DNA of 64,000 nt, from positions 3,125,001 to 3,189,000 of the forward strand of contig NZ_CP022657.1 of NCBI RefSeq assembly GCF_002243515.1. The letters run 5' to 3'. The translations under genes and the position numbers were made by a program. This document shows positions 10,901 to 21,653 of the stretch, piece after piece; the stretch's first letter is position 1, and each line of letters opens with the position of its first letter. The DNA is from Tumebacillus algifaecis (lineage in GTDB: Bacteria > Bacillota > Bacilli > Tumebacillales > Tumebacillaceae). The notes beneath the pieces were generated by a model. The model ran no database searches, was not told the origin of the DNA, and saw nothing but the letters and a program-made list of their open reading frames with translations.

Positions 10901-13900
10901 CAGCGGGTGCCGAGATCGCGAACGAACGGGGTTCAGCACCTCGACGAGCCGCTCAAAAGGTACATCTTGATGTTCATAAGCTTCCAAATTAACGTGACGG
11001 ACGCGATCGACCAGTTCGCGGAAGCTCGGATCACCCGACGTGTCGGTTCGCAACACCAACGTATTGATAAACAGTCCGACAAGATCATCGAGCGCATCAT
11101 CGTTGCGTCCGGCGATCGGACTGCCGATCGGAATATCGGTCCCTGCTCCCAGTCGAGTGAGCAACGCAACCAATCCGGCTTGTAACACCATGAACAGGCT
11201 TGCACGGTTGGCACGAGCGAGCGAAAGGAGACGGCCATGCAACCCAGTGTCGATTTGGAAATCAATCGTCTCACCGCGATAACTCGGGCTCATCGGACGC
11301 GGGTAATCGGTATGCAGCTCCAATTGATCGGGTAGATTTTGAAGCGTTTGCGTCCAGTACGCAAGTTGCTTTGCGATCAAACTTTCCGCATCGTTGTCAC
11401 TGCCCAGCAATCGATTTTGCCAGAGCGCATAGTCTGCATATTGGACAGGCAACGGCTTCCACGCCGGCGACTCTTCTTGGCAACGCGCAGCATATGCGAC
11501 CGAGAGATCACGAGAAAGCGGGTGTAGCGACCAGCCGTCGCCGATGACATGATGCAACAAGATCAGGAGCACATGTTCATCCGGCCCGAGCACGAACAGT
11601 TGCGCGCGAATCGCCGATTCGTTTGCGAGATCGAAACTGTACCGTACCGCTTCTTGCAGCAATGCTGGGAGCTTCGCCTCGCTGGTCTCCACAACATGCA
11701 ACTCCAACTCGGAATCAGCAGGATCGATCACCAACTGATAAGATGTACCCGCCGCATCTGGGAAGATCGTCCGCAGCGTCTCATGTCGAGCCACCACATC
11801 GACGAGAGCCGCTTGCAAGGCAACGCGATTCAGTTCGCCACGCAAGCGCGCCACGAGCGGAATGTTGTAGGTCGGGCTCGGTCCTTCCAAACAATGTAGA
11901 AACCACAACCTCTGCTGCGCAAAAGACAGCGGAATCTCATTCGGTCGCTCCATCGAACACACCGCTGGGCGGGCACTCTGCGCCTGATCGAGTCGTTTGA
12001 CTAACCCTGCTACTGTCGGTGCCTCGAACAGGTGTCCGATGGAAAGTTCGACGCCGAACGCCTCGCGGATGCGAATCATCAGACGACCACCGAGTAGGGA
12101 ATGACCGCCCAGTTCAAAGAACCCATCATCGATCCCCACTCGTGGCATCGAGAGCACTTCGGCAAACAGCTCACAAAGAATCTCTTCTTGTGGCGTCCGC
12201 GGACCCCTACCTGTCGCGATCAGACTGAAATCTGGCGCAGGTAACGCCTTGCGATCAATCTTGCCGTTCGGGGTAAGAGGTAACTCGCTTAGCTTCACAA
12301 TCGCGGAAGGCACCATGTAATCGGGCAAGTATTGCGCGACTACATCGCGGAGTTTTGCAGGTTCGAACGCGTCGTCCGAGGGGGATACGACATACGCGAC
12401 AAGGCGTTTGTCGCCAGGTTGGTCTTCGCGAACCAGCACGGTGACCTGCTCGACACCCGGCTGCTTGGCAAGCAAAGCCTCGATCTCACCAATCTCGATT
12501 CGAAATCCGCGAACTTTTACCTGATGGTCGGAGCGACCCACATATTCCAAGGAGCCGTCTTCCAGCCATTTGGCCAAATCCCCTGTACGGTACATCCGGC
12601 TGCCCGGTGAGCCGAACGGATCGGCTACAAAACGCTCCGCTGTCAAATCCGGCCGATTCAAATACCCTCGCGCAAGCCCTGCACCCGCCAGATAGAGATC
12701 TCCTACCACACCCCGCGGTACGGGCTGTAAACCAGAATCCAAGACGTATGCCTGTGTATTCCAGATCGGGTTACCGATCGGAGGTGTCCCTTCAACTCGG
12801 AACTCTAAGGAAGCAGCCGTAGACCAGATCGTAGTCTCCGTCGGCCCATAGAGATTGGTGATCTGACAGTTCAGTTCCTGCAAAGCAGAGGTGAGTGCGC
12901 TCGGAAGTGCCTCACCGCCGACAAGCACGCGCAAATCGCGGAGAAACTCGGGTCGGTTCGACACTAGCGCTTGCCACAGTGTTGGTGTTGCTTGCATGAT
13001 CGTCGCACCCGATTCAACGATCCTCTCCGCGAGCGCAATCGGCTCCTGTACCACACGTTTCGGAGCGATGGCAACAGAAGCCCCGCTGATGAGCGGAAGG
13101 TACACTTCGAGACCCGATATATCAAACGCAACCGTGGTCACAGCCAAGAGGCGATCCTGTTCGTTCAGTTTGAAGCGATCCTGCATCGACAGGAGGAAGT
13201 TCGTCAAGTTAGCATAGGAAATGACGACCCCTTTAGGTTTTCCGGTGGAACCAGAGGTATAGATCACATAGGCAGGATGGAGCGACGACCGACGCTCGAT
13301 CAGTTCATCATCGCGAAGTCCACAATCTGAGCAACGTTCCAATTTGTTGGCCAGATCAGGCTCATCGAGCACGACCTTTTTGACAGTCATGAGTTCAGAC
13401 AAATTGGCAGCGGTCAGTTGGTTCGTGATCAAGCACAGCGGTTTGGCGTCTTCGAGCACATGCTTGATTCGCTCCCCCGGATAGTCTGGGTCGAGGGGCA
13501 GATATGCCGCACCGGCCTTGAGCACAGCCAACATCGCGACAACCAGCTCCGCCACCCTTGGCAACGCTAGTGCTACGATCTGTTCTGGGCCAACCCCTTG
13601 CTCGATTAGCAGACGGGCCAGTCGGTTCGCACGCGCATCGAGCTCCGCGTAACTCAAGGAAACATCGTCACCAAGCACAGCGATCGCCTGCGGACGACTT
13701 GCCGCCTGTACTTCGAACAACTCCACCACACTGGCCTGCGGTTCAGGATGAACTGTTGCATTCCACTCCACGACGATCTGTTGACGCTCTTCTGGCAAAA
13801 GCAGTTCGAAACTGGCGATCGGCAAGTTCAGATCGACCGAGGAAACCGTTTCGAGGAACTGTAAAAATCGTCGTTGATGTGCCACCAGTTCCTCTGCGCT

Positions 13901-15109
13901 GTAGTTCGCCGGATTCGCGTCCACATCGATCCGCAGGCCGCTCCCATCCGATCGGTCATACACATTGATCGACATGTCATCGACCGGACCCGCCGATAGA
14001 TTGTGCGTGATCCCGCGATGACCGGCAAAGTTCAAGCTGTAATCGAAGGGCATGATGTTGACCTGAGGGCCGAACAAGCGCCGATTGCCACTGAGCAGTT
14101 TCAGCTCGCGCCGCAATTCTTCCTGTCGAAACCCTTGGTGGCGACGCACTTGACGAATCTCAGAGGCGACCTGTGTTGCAAGTTCAGCCAAGCTCATGTC
14201 AGGGCGAACCGCCAAACGCAACGGCAACAAATTCATCACCATGCCCGGAATTTTCAAAGCCACCGAGCCCAGACGACACATCATCGGCAGTCCGAGCACC
14301 ACATCTTGCGCCCCGGTCAGTCGATGAACGTAAGCGGCCGTCGTAGCCAACACGAGATCTGACCAGTTTACCATCATCTTCGTCGCCGCCGCTTTCAAGC
14401 GAGAGGCGCTGGCAGGTGGTAGCGATGCAGTCCGTCTGTGAAAGCTGTGCGATGTTTTCGGCGCGCGATCCGCCAGACTGACAACTTCAGGCTCGTCAGC
14501 AAAACGCTCCAACCAAAAGCTCCGATCTTTCTCACACTGCTCGGATGTACGATACTGCATGTCAGCTTCCAAGATGGAACGATAGGAAGCAAAAGCTCCC
14601 TTGTCGTACGATTCGCCCTGTACGAGCGCCGTATAGAGCCGGGCCACCCGCTGTGCCAAAAGTGCGACACCAAAGCCATCGATCGCGATGTGATGGATTC
14701 GTTGATACCAAAGAAAATGATCCTCCGCCACTTTGAACAAAGCTTGTGAAAAAAGTGGCCCCTGCCTGAGATCCACCGTCTTCGCTAGATCGGCCTTCAT
14801 CCAAGATAGTGCTGCTTCGATCGGTTCCGATTCCGTACTGACATCCACTCGAGATAATGTCCAGTCGGTCTGTGGAGCGATGATCTGCCAAGGCCCTTCA
14901 TGATCCTCACCGAACTGCAGATGCAATGTCTCCGCTTCTGTCACTACCTGTCGCAAGGCCGCCTCGAAAAGTTCCGGATCGACAGAACCCTGAATCTCTA
15001 TGTATTCGCCCGTGTTAAAACTCGGATTTTCAACGTCAAGTTTTTGCGCAAACCAAATCCCTGACTGAGCACCTGTCAGTGACCACTGAACGTTCTGACG
15101 GTTCTGCAA
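7898..15109 (-). CDS. dhbF: Bacillibactin nonribosomal peptide synthetase DhbF (C-A-T-C-A-T-TE)
   Basis: A 2403-residue NRPS, close to the usual DhbF length. Order: condensation domain 1 (HHIAIDG at 139-145); adenylation 1 (about 460-960; [10 protein letters not shown] at 618-627); carrier 1 (GGHSLL, Ser1004); condensation 2 (HHVIGDG at 1186-1192); adenylation 2 (about 1520-2030); carrier 2 (Ser2080); thioesterase (GWSLGG, Ser2210; a likely His near 2359-2362). Reading the ten-residue binding-pocket code by eye gives DILQLGLIW for A1, a glycine code. A2 gives DFWNIGMVH, the classical threonine code. This matches the DHB-Gly-Thr unit that DhbF trimerises and cyclises to bacillibactin. The first condensation domain would accept dihydroxybenzoyl from the DhbB carrier domain. 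Confidence 0.96.
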   Translation of the reverse strand: MQNRQNVQWSLTGAQSGIWFAQKLDVENPSFNTGEYIEIQGSVDPELFEAALRQVVTEAETLHLQFGEDHEGPWQIIAPQTDWTLSRVDVSTESEPIEAALSWMKADLAKTVDLRQGPLFSQALFKVAEDHFLWYQRIHHIAIDGFGVALLAQRVARLYTALVQGESYDKGAFASYRSILEADMQYRTSEQCEKDRSFWLERFADEPEVVSLADRAPKTSHSFHRRTASLPPASASRLKAAATKMMVNWSDLVLATTAAYVHRLTGAQDVVLGLPMMCRLGSVALKIPGMVMNLLPLRLAVRPDMSLAELATQVASEIRQVRRHQGFRQEELRRELKLLSGNRRLFGPQVNIMPFDYSLNFAGHRGITHNLSAGPVDDMSINVYDRSDGSGLRIDVDANPANYSAEELVAHQRRFLQFLETVSSVDLNLPIASFELLLPEERQQIVVEWNATVHPEPQASVVELFEVQAASRPQAIAVLGDDVSLSYAELDARANRLARLLIEQGVGPEQIVALALPRVAELVVAMLAVLKAGAAYLPLDPDYPGERIKHVLEDAKPLCLITNQLTAANLSELMTVKKVVLDEPDLANKLERCSDCGLRDDELIERRSSLHPAYVIYTSGSTGKPKGVVISYANLTNFLLSMQDRFKLNEQDRLLAVTTVAFDISGLEVYLPLISGASVAIAPKRVVQEPIALAERIVESGATIMQATPTLWQALVSNRPEFLRDLRVLVGGEALPSALTSALQELNCQITNLYGPTETTIWSTAASLEFRVEGTPPIGNPIWNTQAYVLDSGLQPVPRGVVGDLYLAGAGLARGYLNRPDLTAERFVADPFGSPGSRMYRTGDLAKWLEDGSLEYVGRSDHQVKVRGFRIEIGEIEALLAKQPGVEQVTVLVREDQPGDKRLVAYVVSPSDDAFEPAKLRDVVAQYLPDYMVPSAIVKLSELPLTPNGKIDRKALPAPDFSLIATGRGPRTPQEEILCELFAEVLSMPRVGIDDGFFELGGHSLLGGRLMIRIREAFGVELSIGHLFEAPTVAGLVKRLDQAQSARPAVCSMERPNEIPLSFAQQRLWFLHCLEGPSPTYNIPLVARLRGELNRVALQAALVDVVARHETLRTIFPDAAGTSYQLVIDPADSELELHVVETSEAKLPALLQEAVRYSFDLANESAIRAQLFVLGPDEHVLLILLHHVIGDGWSLHPLSRDLSVAYAARCQEESPAWKPLPVQYADYALWQNRLLGSDNDAESLIAKQLAYWTQTLQNLPDQLELHTDYPRPMSPSYRGETIDFQIDTGLHGRLLSLARANRASLFMVLQAGLVALLTRLGAGTDIPIGSPIAGRNDDALDDLVGLFINTLVLRTDTSGDPSFRELVDRVRHVNLEAYEHQDVPFERLVEVLNPVRSRSRHPLFQLMFVFQNTPDPTLDMPGLQTSVQLNTVGASKFDLTVELRERRAGDGSPDGIEGLLEFSTDLFKRETAEAIASRLLRLLEAAATDPEQPIGHLDILAPDERHKILHEWNEVPTVGPHATLVELFEEQVARSLDAIAVTCEDVDLSYAELNERANRLAHLLIASGVGPERIVALALPRSLDMIVGLLAVLKAGGTYLPLDPDYPAERIAFMLADTQPICMIANTQVLENLPAAQETPKIVLDDVNFVERLNTYPKTNPRAKDRLANLSPLSPAYVIYTSGSTGRPKGVVIPHQNVVRLFASTEHWFHFHAEDVWTMFHSYAFDFSVWEIWGPLLHGGRLLVVPHTISRSPREFLLLLAKEGVTVLNQTPSAFYQLMQAEREDEETGQALALRYVIFGGEALDLSRLEDWYDRHPEDSPMLINMYGITETTVHVTYHPLDRDIVLQIANSLIGRGIPDLRIYVLDGALQPVPPSVIGEMYVAGEGLARGYLGRPGLTAERFVADPYGVPGSRMYRTGDLARWLADGSLDYLGRADHQIKIRGFRIELGEIEAALARHAEIAQVAVIVREDQPGDQRLVAYVVPQTQASPEPIDLRRFVSASLPDHMVPSAFVTMDELPLTPNGKLDRKGLPAPEIMVSMSGRGPRTPQEEILCDLFAEVLAVPRVSIDDGFFDLGGHSLLAVRLTSRIREDLGLELGIGNLFEAPTVAALSELLEMGTSQSALEVLLPLRTLGDNAPLFCVHPAGGLSWCYAGLMKHLGTDTPIYGLQARGIAKRTGFPQTLEEMAEDYLEQIRSVQPHGPYHLLGWSLGGNVVHAMAVLLQERGEQVSLLVMLDSYPSHFLPINEGPSEEEALIALLALGGYDPDSMGDKPLDLASAIEILQSDGSALASLDGETILNLKETYVNSVRILGEYVPRRYEGDLLFFRSTIIPDWFTPIAPETWHPYLDGNIEQIDIHCRHKDLCQPEPLVEIGRVIAAKLREMKGATAQPNEKEIVYDQSI

Positions 15110-15161
15110 AGTTTTCTACCTCCTTTGAACAAGCAATAGGTTTGCAGTCTGGCACCACAAG

Positions 15162-16076
15162 TCACGCTTTTGCCCCTAGTAGTTCGTACCACTTGGCAAG
15201 CGTCGGTTGTTCTGCCAGTTCCACAAAAGAGACCTCCACCCCACTGCGTCGCCACCGTTCCACCAAACTCATGATTCGAATCGAATCGAGACCTCTGCTG
15301 TTGATTAAGTCTTCATCCTCCCCGAGATCTGCCGAGGAGGTCTGCAACAACTCGGCGACCTGTTCACGCACAAGCGCAGGCGTCAAAAGCTGGTCGTTCT
15401 TCCCGGTTGCGGATGGAGCACCAGACTCGAGCAGATTGGATTGGTTCAACGACTCCATCAGATCTTCGGTCAACATCGTGACCCCACAGCGTTCCGCCAC
15501 GTAGGTCAAAGCCATTTTGTGATGATCGAGCGAGAAATCGGCCACCGCATCGGCCACATAAAACGCTTCTACTTCCTGCATAAATGCATCGCAGGCGGTG
15601 AGCAGACATCCGATATGGGCATACACCCCGCAGATGATCATTTGGTCACGACCCTGTTCATGCAAAATCTCCCTGAGATTCGTTTTTTGGAAACCGCTGT
15701 ATCGCCATTTGGTCAGTTGAAGGTCATTCTCACTCGGGGCCAGATCGGCTACGATCTGTTTTTGATCCGGTACATCCTTGAGGCCCGGTCCCCAAAAATC
15801 GAGTTGCAGACCGCGTTGTTCCGTCGTTTGACCACCCGGTTGTGCCGTATAGATGACCGGAATGCCAAGCGCAACACAATGGCTTTTCAAAGCTTGAATA
15901 TTGGCGATCAGGTCCACGATCGGCGACTCTCCGGCCGTGAACGCGTTAATAAAATATTGCTGCATATCATGGATGAGCAGAACTGCTCGCTTCGGATCGG
16001 GCGTCCACGTCACCTTGTTGCGAGGTAAATCGGATGCCGTTGGCATTTTGTATGGCAAAATGGTAGGAAGAGCCAT
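15162..16076 (-). CDS. dhbB: Isochorismatase with C-terminal aryl carrier domain DhbB
   Basis: A 304-residue bifunctional protein. The N-terminal isochorismatase domain (residues about 1-210; [11 protein letters not shown], then [17 protein letters not shown]) converts isochorismate to 2,3-dihydro-2,3-dihydroxybenzoate and pyruvate. The C-terminal aryl carrier domain (about 225-300) has the phosphopantetheine site RGLDSIRIM. It carries the dihydroxybenzoyl group loaded by DhbE to DhbF. GAGGGAATGAA precedes the ATG. It lies between dhbE and dhbF in the operon, as in Bacillus. Confidence 0.96.
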   Translation of the reverse strand: MALPTILPYKMPTASDLPRNKVTWTPDPKRAVLLIHDMQQYFINAFTAGESPIVDLIANIQALKSHCVALGIPVIYTAQPGGQTTEQRGLQLDFWGPGLKDVPDQKQIVADLAPSENDLQLTKWRYSGFQKTNLREILHEQGRDQMIICGVYAHIGCLLTACDAFMQEVEAFYVADAVADFSLDHHKMALTYVAERCGVTMLTEDLMESLNQSNLLESGAPSATGKNDQLLTPALVREQVAELLQTSSADLGEDEDLINSRGLDSIRIMSLVERWRRSGVEVSFVELAEQPTLAKWYELLGAKA

Positions 16077-16114
16077 TTCATTCCCTCTTTTCGTTCATTT
16101 TTATAATCATTGTG

Positions 16115-17743
16115 CTATTTTCTGGCACGTGAAATCGTCTGCAGGTTTTGAATGATGGCCTCACGCAACGCTTTTTTGTTCACTTTTCCAACCCCTGTTT
16201 GCGGAAACGAGTCGATAAACTCCATCCGATCTGGGATCTTGTAGGAAGCAAGCCCACGCTCTTGTAGAAACGTTTTGAGCGCAGCTGGTGTCGGAGCTTC
16301 CTCTCGTGGAATTACAAAGGCGCAAGTTCGTTCGCCTAAAAATTCGTCGGGCATCGAGACGACTGCCACATCATGGACAGCCGGATGCGCGAGTAAGTGA
16401 TTCTCCACTTCCTCTGCCGCCACTTTGTCACCACCGCGGTTGATTTGGTCCTTGACCCGCCCTTCGACGACCAAGTAGCCTTGCTCCGTCACTTTCACCA
16501 CATCACCCGTGCGGTAAAAGCCGTCAGGGGTGAACGCCTGTGCGTTGTGCGCGTCCGCTTTGTAGTATCCACGGATGGTATACGGCCCCCGAGTCAACAA
16601 CTGTCCCTCCTGACCTGGTGTTACATCGCGGTCCAACTCATCGACAACGCGAATCTCATCTTGCGCAGAGATCGGTCTGCCCTGCGTATTCACAATGATC
16701 TCTTCCGGATCGTCCAATCGGGTGTAGTTGACCAAGCCTTCCGCCATTCCAAACACCTGCTGCAAGGTACATCCCAGCTCAATGCGAACCCGTCGGGCCG
16801 CCTCCGCACTGAATTTTGCACCACCGACCTGTAACACTTGCAGGCTGGACAAATCGTAACGATGCGATGCGGCCGCCTCGAGCCAGATCAGTGCAAGTGG
16901 TGGCACCAACGCGGTGATCGTCACGCGTTCTTTTTCGATCACCGGAAATGCATCATCTGGGCTGGGACGTGGAACTAACACGACCCGTCCTCCAGCAAAT
17001 AACGTCCCGAGCGTACCCGGCGAACTCAGCGGGAAGTTGTGGGCGACCGGCAGGGCGGCAAGATACACGCTGTTCTCATCCAAACGGCAAATCCCCACAC
17101 TCCCTTCGATACTGTACATGTAATCGTCGTGCGTTCGCGGGATCAATTTGGGCAAACCTGTACTACCACCTGACAGTTGCAGGAACGCGACCTCACTGGC
17201 ATTCACTTCAAACGGCTGTTCGTTCGGTTCTATGTGCAGGTCTTCTAGCGCCACAAACTCCTCTGCTGCGCCGACCACGATCACATGTTGCAAGGTCGAT
17301 ACCTTGCTTTGCACGTTTCTCGCCAATTGTCGATAATCAAATCCGGAATGGACATCGGGAATCACATACGCTACAGCTTCCGTAAACTCGGCAAAATAGG
17401 TGATTTCACTGCTGCGATGCAGAGGAAGGGCAAAAACGGGCAAGGCCCCCAAGCGAAACAGCGCGAAACAAACCTCGAAAAATTCCGCGATGTTCGGCAG
17501 TTGCACGATGACGCGGTCCATCTTTTTGATCCCTGCCTTGTGGAAGCCAGCCGCCAGACGATCTGCTCGCCGATCAAGCTCCGCATAGCTCCACTGCGTA
17601 TCTCCATCGGTGATCGCGATGCGATCCTTATATCGGGCAGCTCGCTCCCGCAACATCTCGCCCAATGTGACTCCGCTCCAAAAACCGGCCGCACGGTAGC
17701 GTTTTGCAAATTCCTCTGGCCACGTGGGACAATTTGCTAACAT
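16115..17743 (-). CDS. dhbE: 2,3-dihydroxybenzoate-AMP ligase DhbE
   Basis: A 542-residue stand-alone aryl-adenylating enzyme that activates 2,3-dihydroxybenzoate with ATP and loads it on the DhbB carrier domain. The sequence follows Bacillus DhbE closely: [36 protein letters not shown] (roughly residues 90-125), the A3 loop [21 protein letters not shown], then YRTGD and [15 protein letters not shown]. The ORF is open for another 71 codons upstream. The start at [12 protein letters not shown] is chosen because GGAGGA precedes it and family length ends there; the extension would run into dhbC. Confidence 0.96.
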   Translation of the reverse strand: MLANCPTWPEEFAKRYRAAGFWSGVTLGEMLRERAARYKDRIAITDGDTQWSYAELDRRADRLAAGFHKAGIKKMDRVIVQLPNIAEFFEVCFALFRLGALPVFALPLHRSSEITYFAEFTEAVAYVIPDVHSGFDYRQLARNVQSKVSTLQHVIVVGAAEEFVALEDLHIEPNEQPFEVNASEVAFLQLSGGSTGLPKLIPRTHDDYMYSIEGSVGICRLDENSVYLAALPVAHNFPLSSPGTLGTLFAGGRVVLVPRPSPDDAFPVIEKERVTITALVPPLALIWLEAAASHRYDLSSLQVLQVGGAKFSAEAARRVRIELGCTLQQVFGMAEGLVNYTRLDDPEEIIVNTQGRPISAQDEIRVVDELDRDVTPGQEGQLLTRGPYTIRGYYKADAHNAQAFTPDGFYRTGDVVKVTEQGYLVVEGRVKDQINRGGDKVAAEEVENHLLAHPAVHDVAVVSMPDEFLGERTCAFVIPREEAPTPAALKTFLQERGLASYKIPDRMEFIDSFPQTGVGKVNKKALREAIIQNLQTISRARK

Positions 17744-17760
17744 ATCGATTCCTCCGTTTC

Positions 17761-18969
17761 TCATGAGGTGGTTTCGTTGTTCAGACCCATCGCGTGCAAC
17801 ATCGTGCGAAACTTGGCCGATGTTTCCGCAAGTTCTGCCTCTGGGCTCGATCCAAGGACAACACCTGCCCCCGCATACAAACGCATTGAGCGATCTTCTA
17901 CCTCCGCACAACGGATTGTCACCACCCAATCCCCATCTCCCTGCGAGTTGCACCATCCGATCATCCCGGTGTAAAACTCGCGATCGAAAGGCTCAATTTC
18001 TCCAATGGCCGTTCTGGCCAAATCGGTTGGAGTCCCGCAAACAGCAGGAGTCGGATGCATGGCGAGCGCTACTTCCAGCGACGAGGTAGACGGATCGGAC
18101 AGTTCTCCTGTGATCGTGGTGGATAAATGCCACATGGTCTCGGTGTGCACCAACGACGGTGACTCCGGAACTTCTAACGTTCGGCAAAAGGGTCGCAGAG
18201 CAGCAGCTACCGCATCGATGACCACCGCATGCTCATGCAGGTCCTTCGCGGACGCGAGCAGTGCCTGCGCACGTTTTTGATCCTCGATCGGATCTTTGCT
18301 ACGGGGTGTAGAGCCCGCTAATGGATTGGCAGTTACTGTCATCCCGGTTCGCGATACGAGCAGTTCTGGACTCGCCCCGATCAGCGTTCGCTTCGAATAG
18401 CGGGAATCAGACTCCTCATCGCCAGGCAGATCAACAGCAAACGTATAGCCGTGCTTATTTTTCCGAGCCAAATTTTTCAGCAGTTGGTGGATATCGACAG
18501 GGGTTGTGGAGGTCATTTGCAGAGTTCTGGACAGGACAATCTTGCAAAGCTCACCCGATTCCAGCCGGGCCAAACCCGATTCGACCCCTCGCATAAACTG
18601 CTCTGGCGTAGGAACAGGCTCTATCTCATACGTCGTCGAAGCTGGGGGATTCTCCGCAGCGTTCGCGTCGAAGTGGAGCGGGCCTGCGATTTGAACGGAT
18701 GTCGGCACAACCAACTGAGCAGGTCTGCGGTGATCGAACGGCACAGCACCAACAATGATCGAAACATCTTCCTCAGACTGCTTGGCATGCTTCAACAACT
18801 CATCAACGTGCTCGGCCAACTTACCCGACTCGCCTTTGGGCAATGAGAGCAAAGTTCCTCGCGCCAGCAAAGTGCGAAGCGGGGAAGAGAAGAAAAAGGA
18901 CGATCCGGCCTGATAGTCTTCCAAAAGTTGTGTAGCCTTTTCCGCAGTCGAAACAGTAAATGTAGTCAT
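17761..18969 (-). CDS. dhbC: Isochorismate synthase DhbC
   Basis: A 402-residue chorismate-utilising enzyme that isomerises chorismate to isochorismate, the first committed step of dihydroxybenzoate synthesis. The C-terminal catalytic half shows family signatures: [10 protein letters not shown] near residue 145, [40 protein letters not shown], then FYTGMIGW and a final [24 protein letters not shown] lies upstream of the ATG. Only 24 bp separate it from dhbA and 17 bp from dhbE. Confidence 0.96.
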   Translation of the reverse strand: MTTFTVSTAEKATQLLEDYQAGSSFFFSSPLRTLLARGTLLSLPKGESGKLAEHVDELLKHAKQSEEDVSIIVGAVPFDHRRPAQLVVPTSVQIAGPLHFDANAAENPPASTTYEIEPVPTPEQFMRGVESGLARLESGELCKIVLSRTLQMTSTTPVDIHQLLKNLARKNKHGYTFAVDLPGDEESDSRYSKRTLIGASPELLVSRTGMTVTANPLAGSTPRSKDPIEDQKRAQALLASAKDLHEHAVVIDAVAAALRPFCRTLEVPESPSLVHTETMWHLSTTITGELSDPSTSSLEVALAMHPTPAVCGTPTDLARTAIGEIEPFDREFYTGMIGWCNSQGDGDWVVTIRCAEVEDRSMRLYAGAGVVLGSSPEAELAETSAKFRTMLHAMGLNNETTS

Positions 18970-18993
18970 TTTTCCAACCTCTCTCCGTGATTT

Positions 18994-19779
18994 TTAATTG
19001 CCCAGCGTGGCCCCACCGTCAACTCGCAAGTCATGCATCGTGATGTGACTTGCTCGGTCGGAGGCCAAAAAGAGCACAGCGTCGGCTATGTCAGAAGGTG
19101 AGGCCAATTTCTGAAGCGGGATGCCCAGTTTGTACGACGCTAGCGAGCCGACAATGACAGCATCCGCACCATTTGCATCCGTCCACATCGAGCGTTGCAT
19201 CTCAGTATCCGTTGAACCGGGCGACACCACGTTACAGCGAATGTGATGTTGAGCGTTCTCCAGGCCAAGGCATTTTGTGAACATGGTCACCGCCGCTTTG
19301 GAGGATGCATAAGCGGCCATGTGCATGCGCGGCACGCTGGCCGCATTCGACCCGACCGTTACGATCGAACCGGACTGACGCGGCACCATGCGTCGAATGA
19401 CAGAGCGCGACACATAAAAAACCCCCGAAACATTGACCGCAAATGTCTCCTCCCAATCTTCATCGCGAAGCATGTCAATCGGTCCCATTCGCAGCAAACC
19501 CGCGACGTTGACCAAGATTTCAATCGGACCGAGGTCACGTTCGATCTGCTCAACAACCGCTTCTACCGCAACTTTGTCGCTGACATCTAACGGGAAAGCT
19601 GCTGCACGTTTTCCCTCAAGATTTAGTTCCGCCATGATTTGATCGAGTCCAGCAGAGTTTTTATCCACTGCAACAACGAATTCTCCCGCCTCAACAAAAG
19701 CCCGTGCCACCGCCGCACCAATCCCTTGTGCCGCACCTGTTACCAGAACAACTCGGCCTTTATGATCTCGATTCTTCAT
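18994..19779 (-). CDS. dhbA: 2,3-dihydro-2,3-dihydroxybenzoate dehydrogenase DhbA
   Basis: A 261-residue short-chain dehydrogenase that oxidises 2,3-dihydro-2,3-dihydroxybenzoate to 2,3-dihydroxybenzoate with NAD. The nucleotide-binding TGAAQGIG lies near residue 14, NVAGLLR near 89, the catalytic Ser in GSNAAS, and YASSK as the Tyr/Lys pair. The ORF extends 13 codons upstream. The start [15 protein letters not shown] is preferred because AAAGGAAATGAGG lies just before it and the length equals Bacillus DhbA. It is the first gene of the siderophore operon and is preceded by an unusually long leader with a decamer repeat. Confidence 0.95.
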   Translation of the reverse strand: MKNRDHKGRVVLVTGAAQGIGAAVARAFVEAGEFVVAVDKNSAGLDQIMAELNLEGKRAAAFPLDVSDKVAVEAVVEQIERDLGPIEILVNVAGLLRMGPIDMLRDEDWEETFAVNVSGVFYVSRSVIRRMVPRQSGSIVTVGSNAASVPRMHMAAYASSKAAVTMFTKCLGLENAQHHIRCNVVSPGSTDTEMQRSMWTDANGADAVIVGSLASYKLGIPLQKLASPSDIADAVLFLASDRASHITMHDLRVDGGATLGN

Positions 19780-19880
19780 GTCCTCATTTCCTTTCGCGAG
19801 ATAAGCGGCTTTTTGCAATCGGCGTGTTGCTCGACAGATCCTTACCGGTTCATTAAGCCCGCTTCAACTGCAAACTGATC

Positions 19881-20340
19881 TCAACTGGTCTCAACTGGTC
19901 TCAACTGGTCTCAACTGGTCTCAACTGGTCTCAACTGGTCTCAACTGGTCTCAACTGGTCTCATCTGGTCTCATCTGGTCTCATCTGGTCTCATCTGGTC
20001 TCATCTGGTCTCATCTGGTCTCATCTGGTCTCATCTGGTCTCATCTGGTCTCATCTGGTCTCATCTGGTCTCAACTGCTCTCATCTGGTCTCATCTGGTC
20101 TCATCTGGTCTCAACTGGTCTCAACTGGTCTCAACTGGTCTCAACTGGTCTCAACTGGTCTCAACTGGTCTCAACTGGTCTCAACTGGTCTCAACTGGTC
20201 TCAACTGGTCTCAACTGGTCTCAACTGGTCTCAACTGGTCTCAACTGGTCTCAACTGGTCTCAACTGGTCTCAACTGGTCTCTACTGGTCTCATCTGGTC
20301 TCATCTGGTCTCTACTGGTCTCAACTGGTCTCAACTGGTC
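19881..20340. repeat. 46-unit 10-bp tandem repeat (TCAACTGGTC) upstream of dhbA
   Basis: Forty-six contiguous, gap-free decamers, all in the same register. In plus-strand order: 8 x TCAACTGGTC, 11 x TCATCTGGTC, one TCAACTGCTC, 3 x TCATCTGGTC, 17 x TCAACTGGTC, one TCTACTGGTC, 2 x TCATCTGGTC, one TCTACTGGTC, 2 x TCAACTGGTC. Nearly all differences fall at positions 3 and 4 of the unit. The unit is not palindromic and has no spacers. In the direction of dhb transcription every frame meets TGA within each 30 bases, so it is not coding there. Each junction creates GGTCTC, about 45 times. A degenerate unit (CAAACTGATC) flanks the left side. The array lies about 100 bp upstream of the dhbA start, inside the presumed operon leader. 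Confidence 0.98.
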
Positions 20341-20433
20341 TCAAGTTCATCTCGAACTCTTCTTTCAAACTTCTCTCTAAGTAAGCAACTCCTCAAAAGG
20401 GGTGATTGTGTAACCTCGTAAAGGCGAGGGGAA

Positions 20434-20613
20434 TTACGGTTTCTCAGTCGGTAAATGCGTGTGTAGCTCACCGAGCGATTCGTTTTGCTTGCGTATGGAG
20501 TGCTTGTGCGATTGCATCGAACGTCGATCCTTTTGCCAAATCGTCACCTCGCATCTGTCGCTTCCCTTGCACCTGAGCCTGAAGACCAGCTGTTCAATGC
20601 CTTGGTGTGCCAC
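20434..20613 (-). CDS. Possible 59-residue leader-encoded protein of the dhb transcript
   Basis: A GTG-initiated ORF of 59 codons (starts VAHQGIEQLVFRLRCKG, ends HTHLPTEKP) lies between the presumed Fur-controlled promoter and the decamer array, on the same strand as dhb. TTAGGAGGG lies about 12 bases before the GTG, a little far. The peptide is rich in Lys, Arg, His and Gln, with no membrane segment and two cysteines. I recognise no family. Its stop codon lies in a hairpin (GTAATTCCCCTCG/CGAGGTTAC) without a T run. It could be a real small gene, a leader peptide or chance. Confidence 0.35.
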   Translation of the reverse strand: MAHQGIEQLVFRLRCKGSDRCEVTIWQKDRRSMQSHKHSIRKQNESLGELHTHLPTEKP

Positions 20614-20978
20614 GTTAGCAGTTGCCCTCCTAACTAAAAAAACTTCAATTGATATTGATTCTCATTACCAATTATAAAATATGCCCCTTGCTTCGAACAT
20701 GGACAATCCCCAGAATTACAGATGGACAATCGGCGTATCTGAACAAAAAAAGACCCATTCCAACGAAGGAGTGCGTCTTAAAAAAAGCTGTAGTCCACTG
20801 TAGTGTTTTGCGACAGTCAGCGGGGAGTCTGCATGTATGCTCTCTCCCGCTTTCCTCTCAACGCTTTGCAAATCCCTATCGAATAACCTTGAGAAACGGC
20901 GAACGTGTCGTTCTCGAAAAAAGGATCGCGCGCTCTGCAGTCGAATTGAGACACCAACGAGAGATTGGAGTGGTAGCA
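20614..20978. other. Intergenic region between the dhb promoter and the NUDIX gene
   Basis: The left end holds the Fur-like site and minus-strand -10 described separately. The remainder, upstream of the NUDIX start, is open in the NUDIX frame but has no ribosome-binding site or recognisable sequence and is treated as non-coding. I could not identify a convincing promoter for the NUDIX gene. Confidence 0.4.
20650..20676 (-). promoter_or_regulatory. Fur-like box overlapping a candidate promoter of the dhb operon
   Basis: GATATTGATTCTCATTACC (20651-20669) matches the 19-bp Fur consensus at about 15 positions. It sits inside the larger inverted repeat AATTG...CAATT. On the minus strand a perfect TATAAT (20671-20676) directly precedes it, so bound Fur would cover the transcription start. 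The -35 is weak. Iron-dependent repression of dhb by Fur is known in Bacillus; assigning this site to dhb, about 870 bp from dhbA, is inference from strand and the lack of a nearer site. Confidence 0.65.
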
Positions 20979-21470
20979 ATGAAAGTGATCAATAAAATTC
21001 GTGCGATGAATCTCGCGTTTCTATTCAACGGTGACGATGTCTTAATGATCCACCGCGGTGCCCACAAAAAGATCTGGCCTAACAAATGGTCAGGTGTCGG
21101 CGGGAATGTCGAGACCCACGAATATCAGAATCTAGCAGAATCTGTGCTACGAGAAATACGGGAAGAAACAGGCATCACTCCCGAGCAAGTTATCGACCTG
21201 TCACAGCGCTATCTCATCTTCCGACAATGGGATGACGAACTTCGACAACTCTACGTGTATTTCGGAAGAACAACGACTCGTGAGATCATTCAGACGGACG
21301 AAGGCGTGCTAAAGTGGATCTCACGAAACGAATGGCTCGATTTGGACTTAATTCCGACGAACCGTGTCATGATTGAGCATTACCTTCAACATGAGCAGGA
21401 GCGCACCGTTTTCATGAGCGTACACACAGACGATGACAGTTCGCCCAACTGGATTCGCATGAATAATTGA
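20979..21470 (+). CDS. NUDIX hydrolase (probable 8-oxo-dGTP diphosphatase-type)
   Basis: A 163-residue NUDIX protein. The box reads GNVETHE, nine residues, then REIREETGI (residues about 43-67), a variant with two extra residues between the Glu and REUXEEXGU. A related Firmicute subgroup has the pattern WSGVGGHIE...REIYEETG. Members hydrolyse nucleoside diphosphates linked to another moiety, often oxidised dNTPs. The longer open frame upstream is rejected; MKVINKIRAM is preceded by GGAG eight bases away. It is transcribed alone and ends in a strong terminator. Confidence 0.85.
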   Translation: MKVINKIRAMNLAFLFNGDDVLMIHRGAHKKIWPNKWSGVGGNVETHEYQNLAESVLREIREETGITPEQVIDLSQRYLIFRQWDDELRQLYVYFGRTTTREIIQTDEGVLKWISRNEWLDLDLIPTNRVMIEHYLQHEQERTVFMSVHTDDDSSPNWIRMNN

Positions 21471-21501
21471 AAAGACCCGATCCAGTCAGGATCGGGTCTT
21501 T
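21471..21501 (+). terminator. Intrinsic terminator of the NUDIX gene
   Basis: AAAGACCCGATCC and GGATCGGGTCTTT form a 13-bp stem with a five-base loop, immediately after the TGA stop. Confidence 0.9.
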
Positions 21502-21614
21502 CATTTTCTAGTAAGTTCTCCGTTCTCCAAAGGACCGAACAGTCTAAACACCATGCCGCCACGATCACTGCGGTGGTGCTTCGAACTTGGCACCGTTCTT
21601 TTGTCTATGGACAA

Positions 21615-21644
21615 CAAAAAAGACTCAGTTCTACGAACTGAGTC
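21615..21644 (-). terminator. Terminator of the tRNA array/5S transcript
   Basis: On the minus strand GACTCAGTTC and GAACTGAGTC pair around a short loop and are followed by six to seven T residues, 10 nt beyond the 3' end of 5S rRNA. Confidence 0.92.
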
Positions 21645-21653
21645 CTCATCTTT

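Noticed and set aside
7898-15109. Heterocyclisation (Cy) or epimerisation domains in the NRPS
   Set aside because: Both condensation domains keep HHxxxDG rather than the Cy DxxxxD motif, and no E domain lies between carrier 1 and condensation domain 2.
17744-17956. 71-codon N-terminal extension of DhbE
   Set aside because: It overlaps dhbC and goes beyond family length; a GGAGGA site precedes the internal ATG at 17743.
19881-20340. CRISPR array
   Set aside because: The units are 10 bp and contiguous, with no spacers and no cas genes nearby.
19881-20350. Plus-strand open frame with a decapeptide repeat (SQLVSTGLNW)
   Set aside because: The plus strand lacks stops only because of the repeat sequence. 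There is no start codon with a ribosome-binding site, and all three frames give the same peptide.
20649-20978. N-terminal extension of the NUDIX protein
   Set aside because: It has no ribosome-binding site, overlaps the Fur-like site and shows no domain; the internal ATG has GGAG at good spacing.
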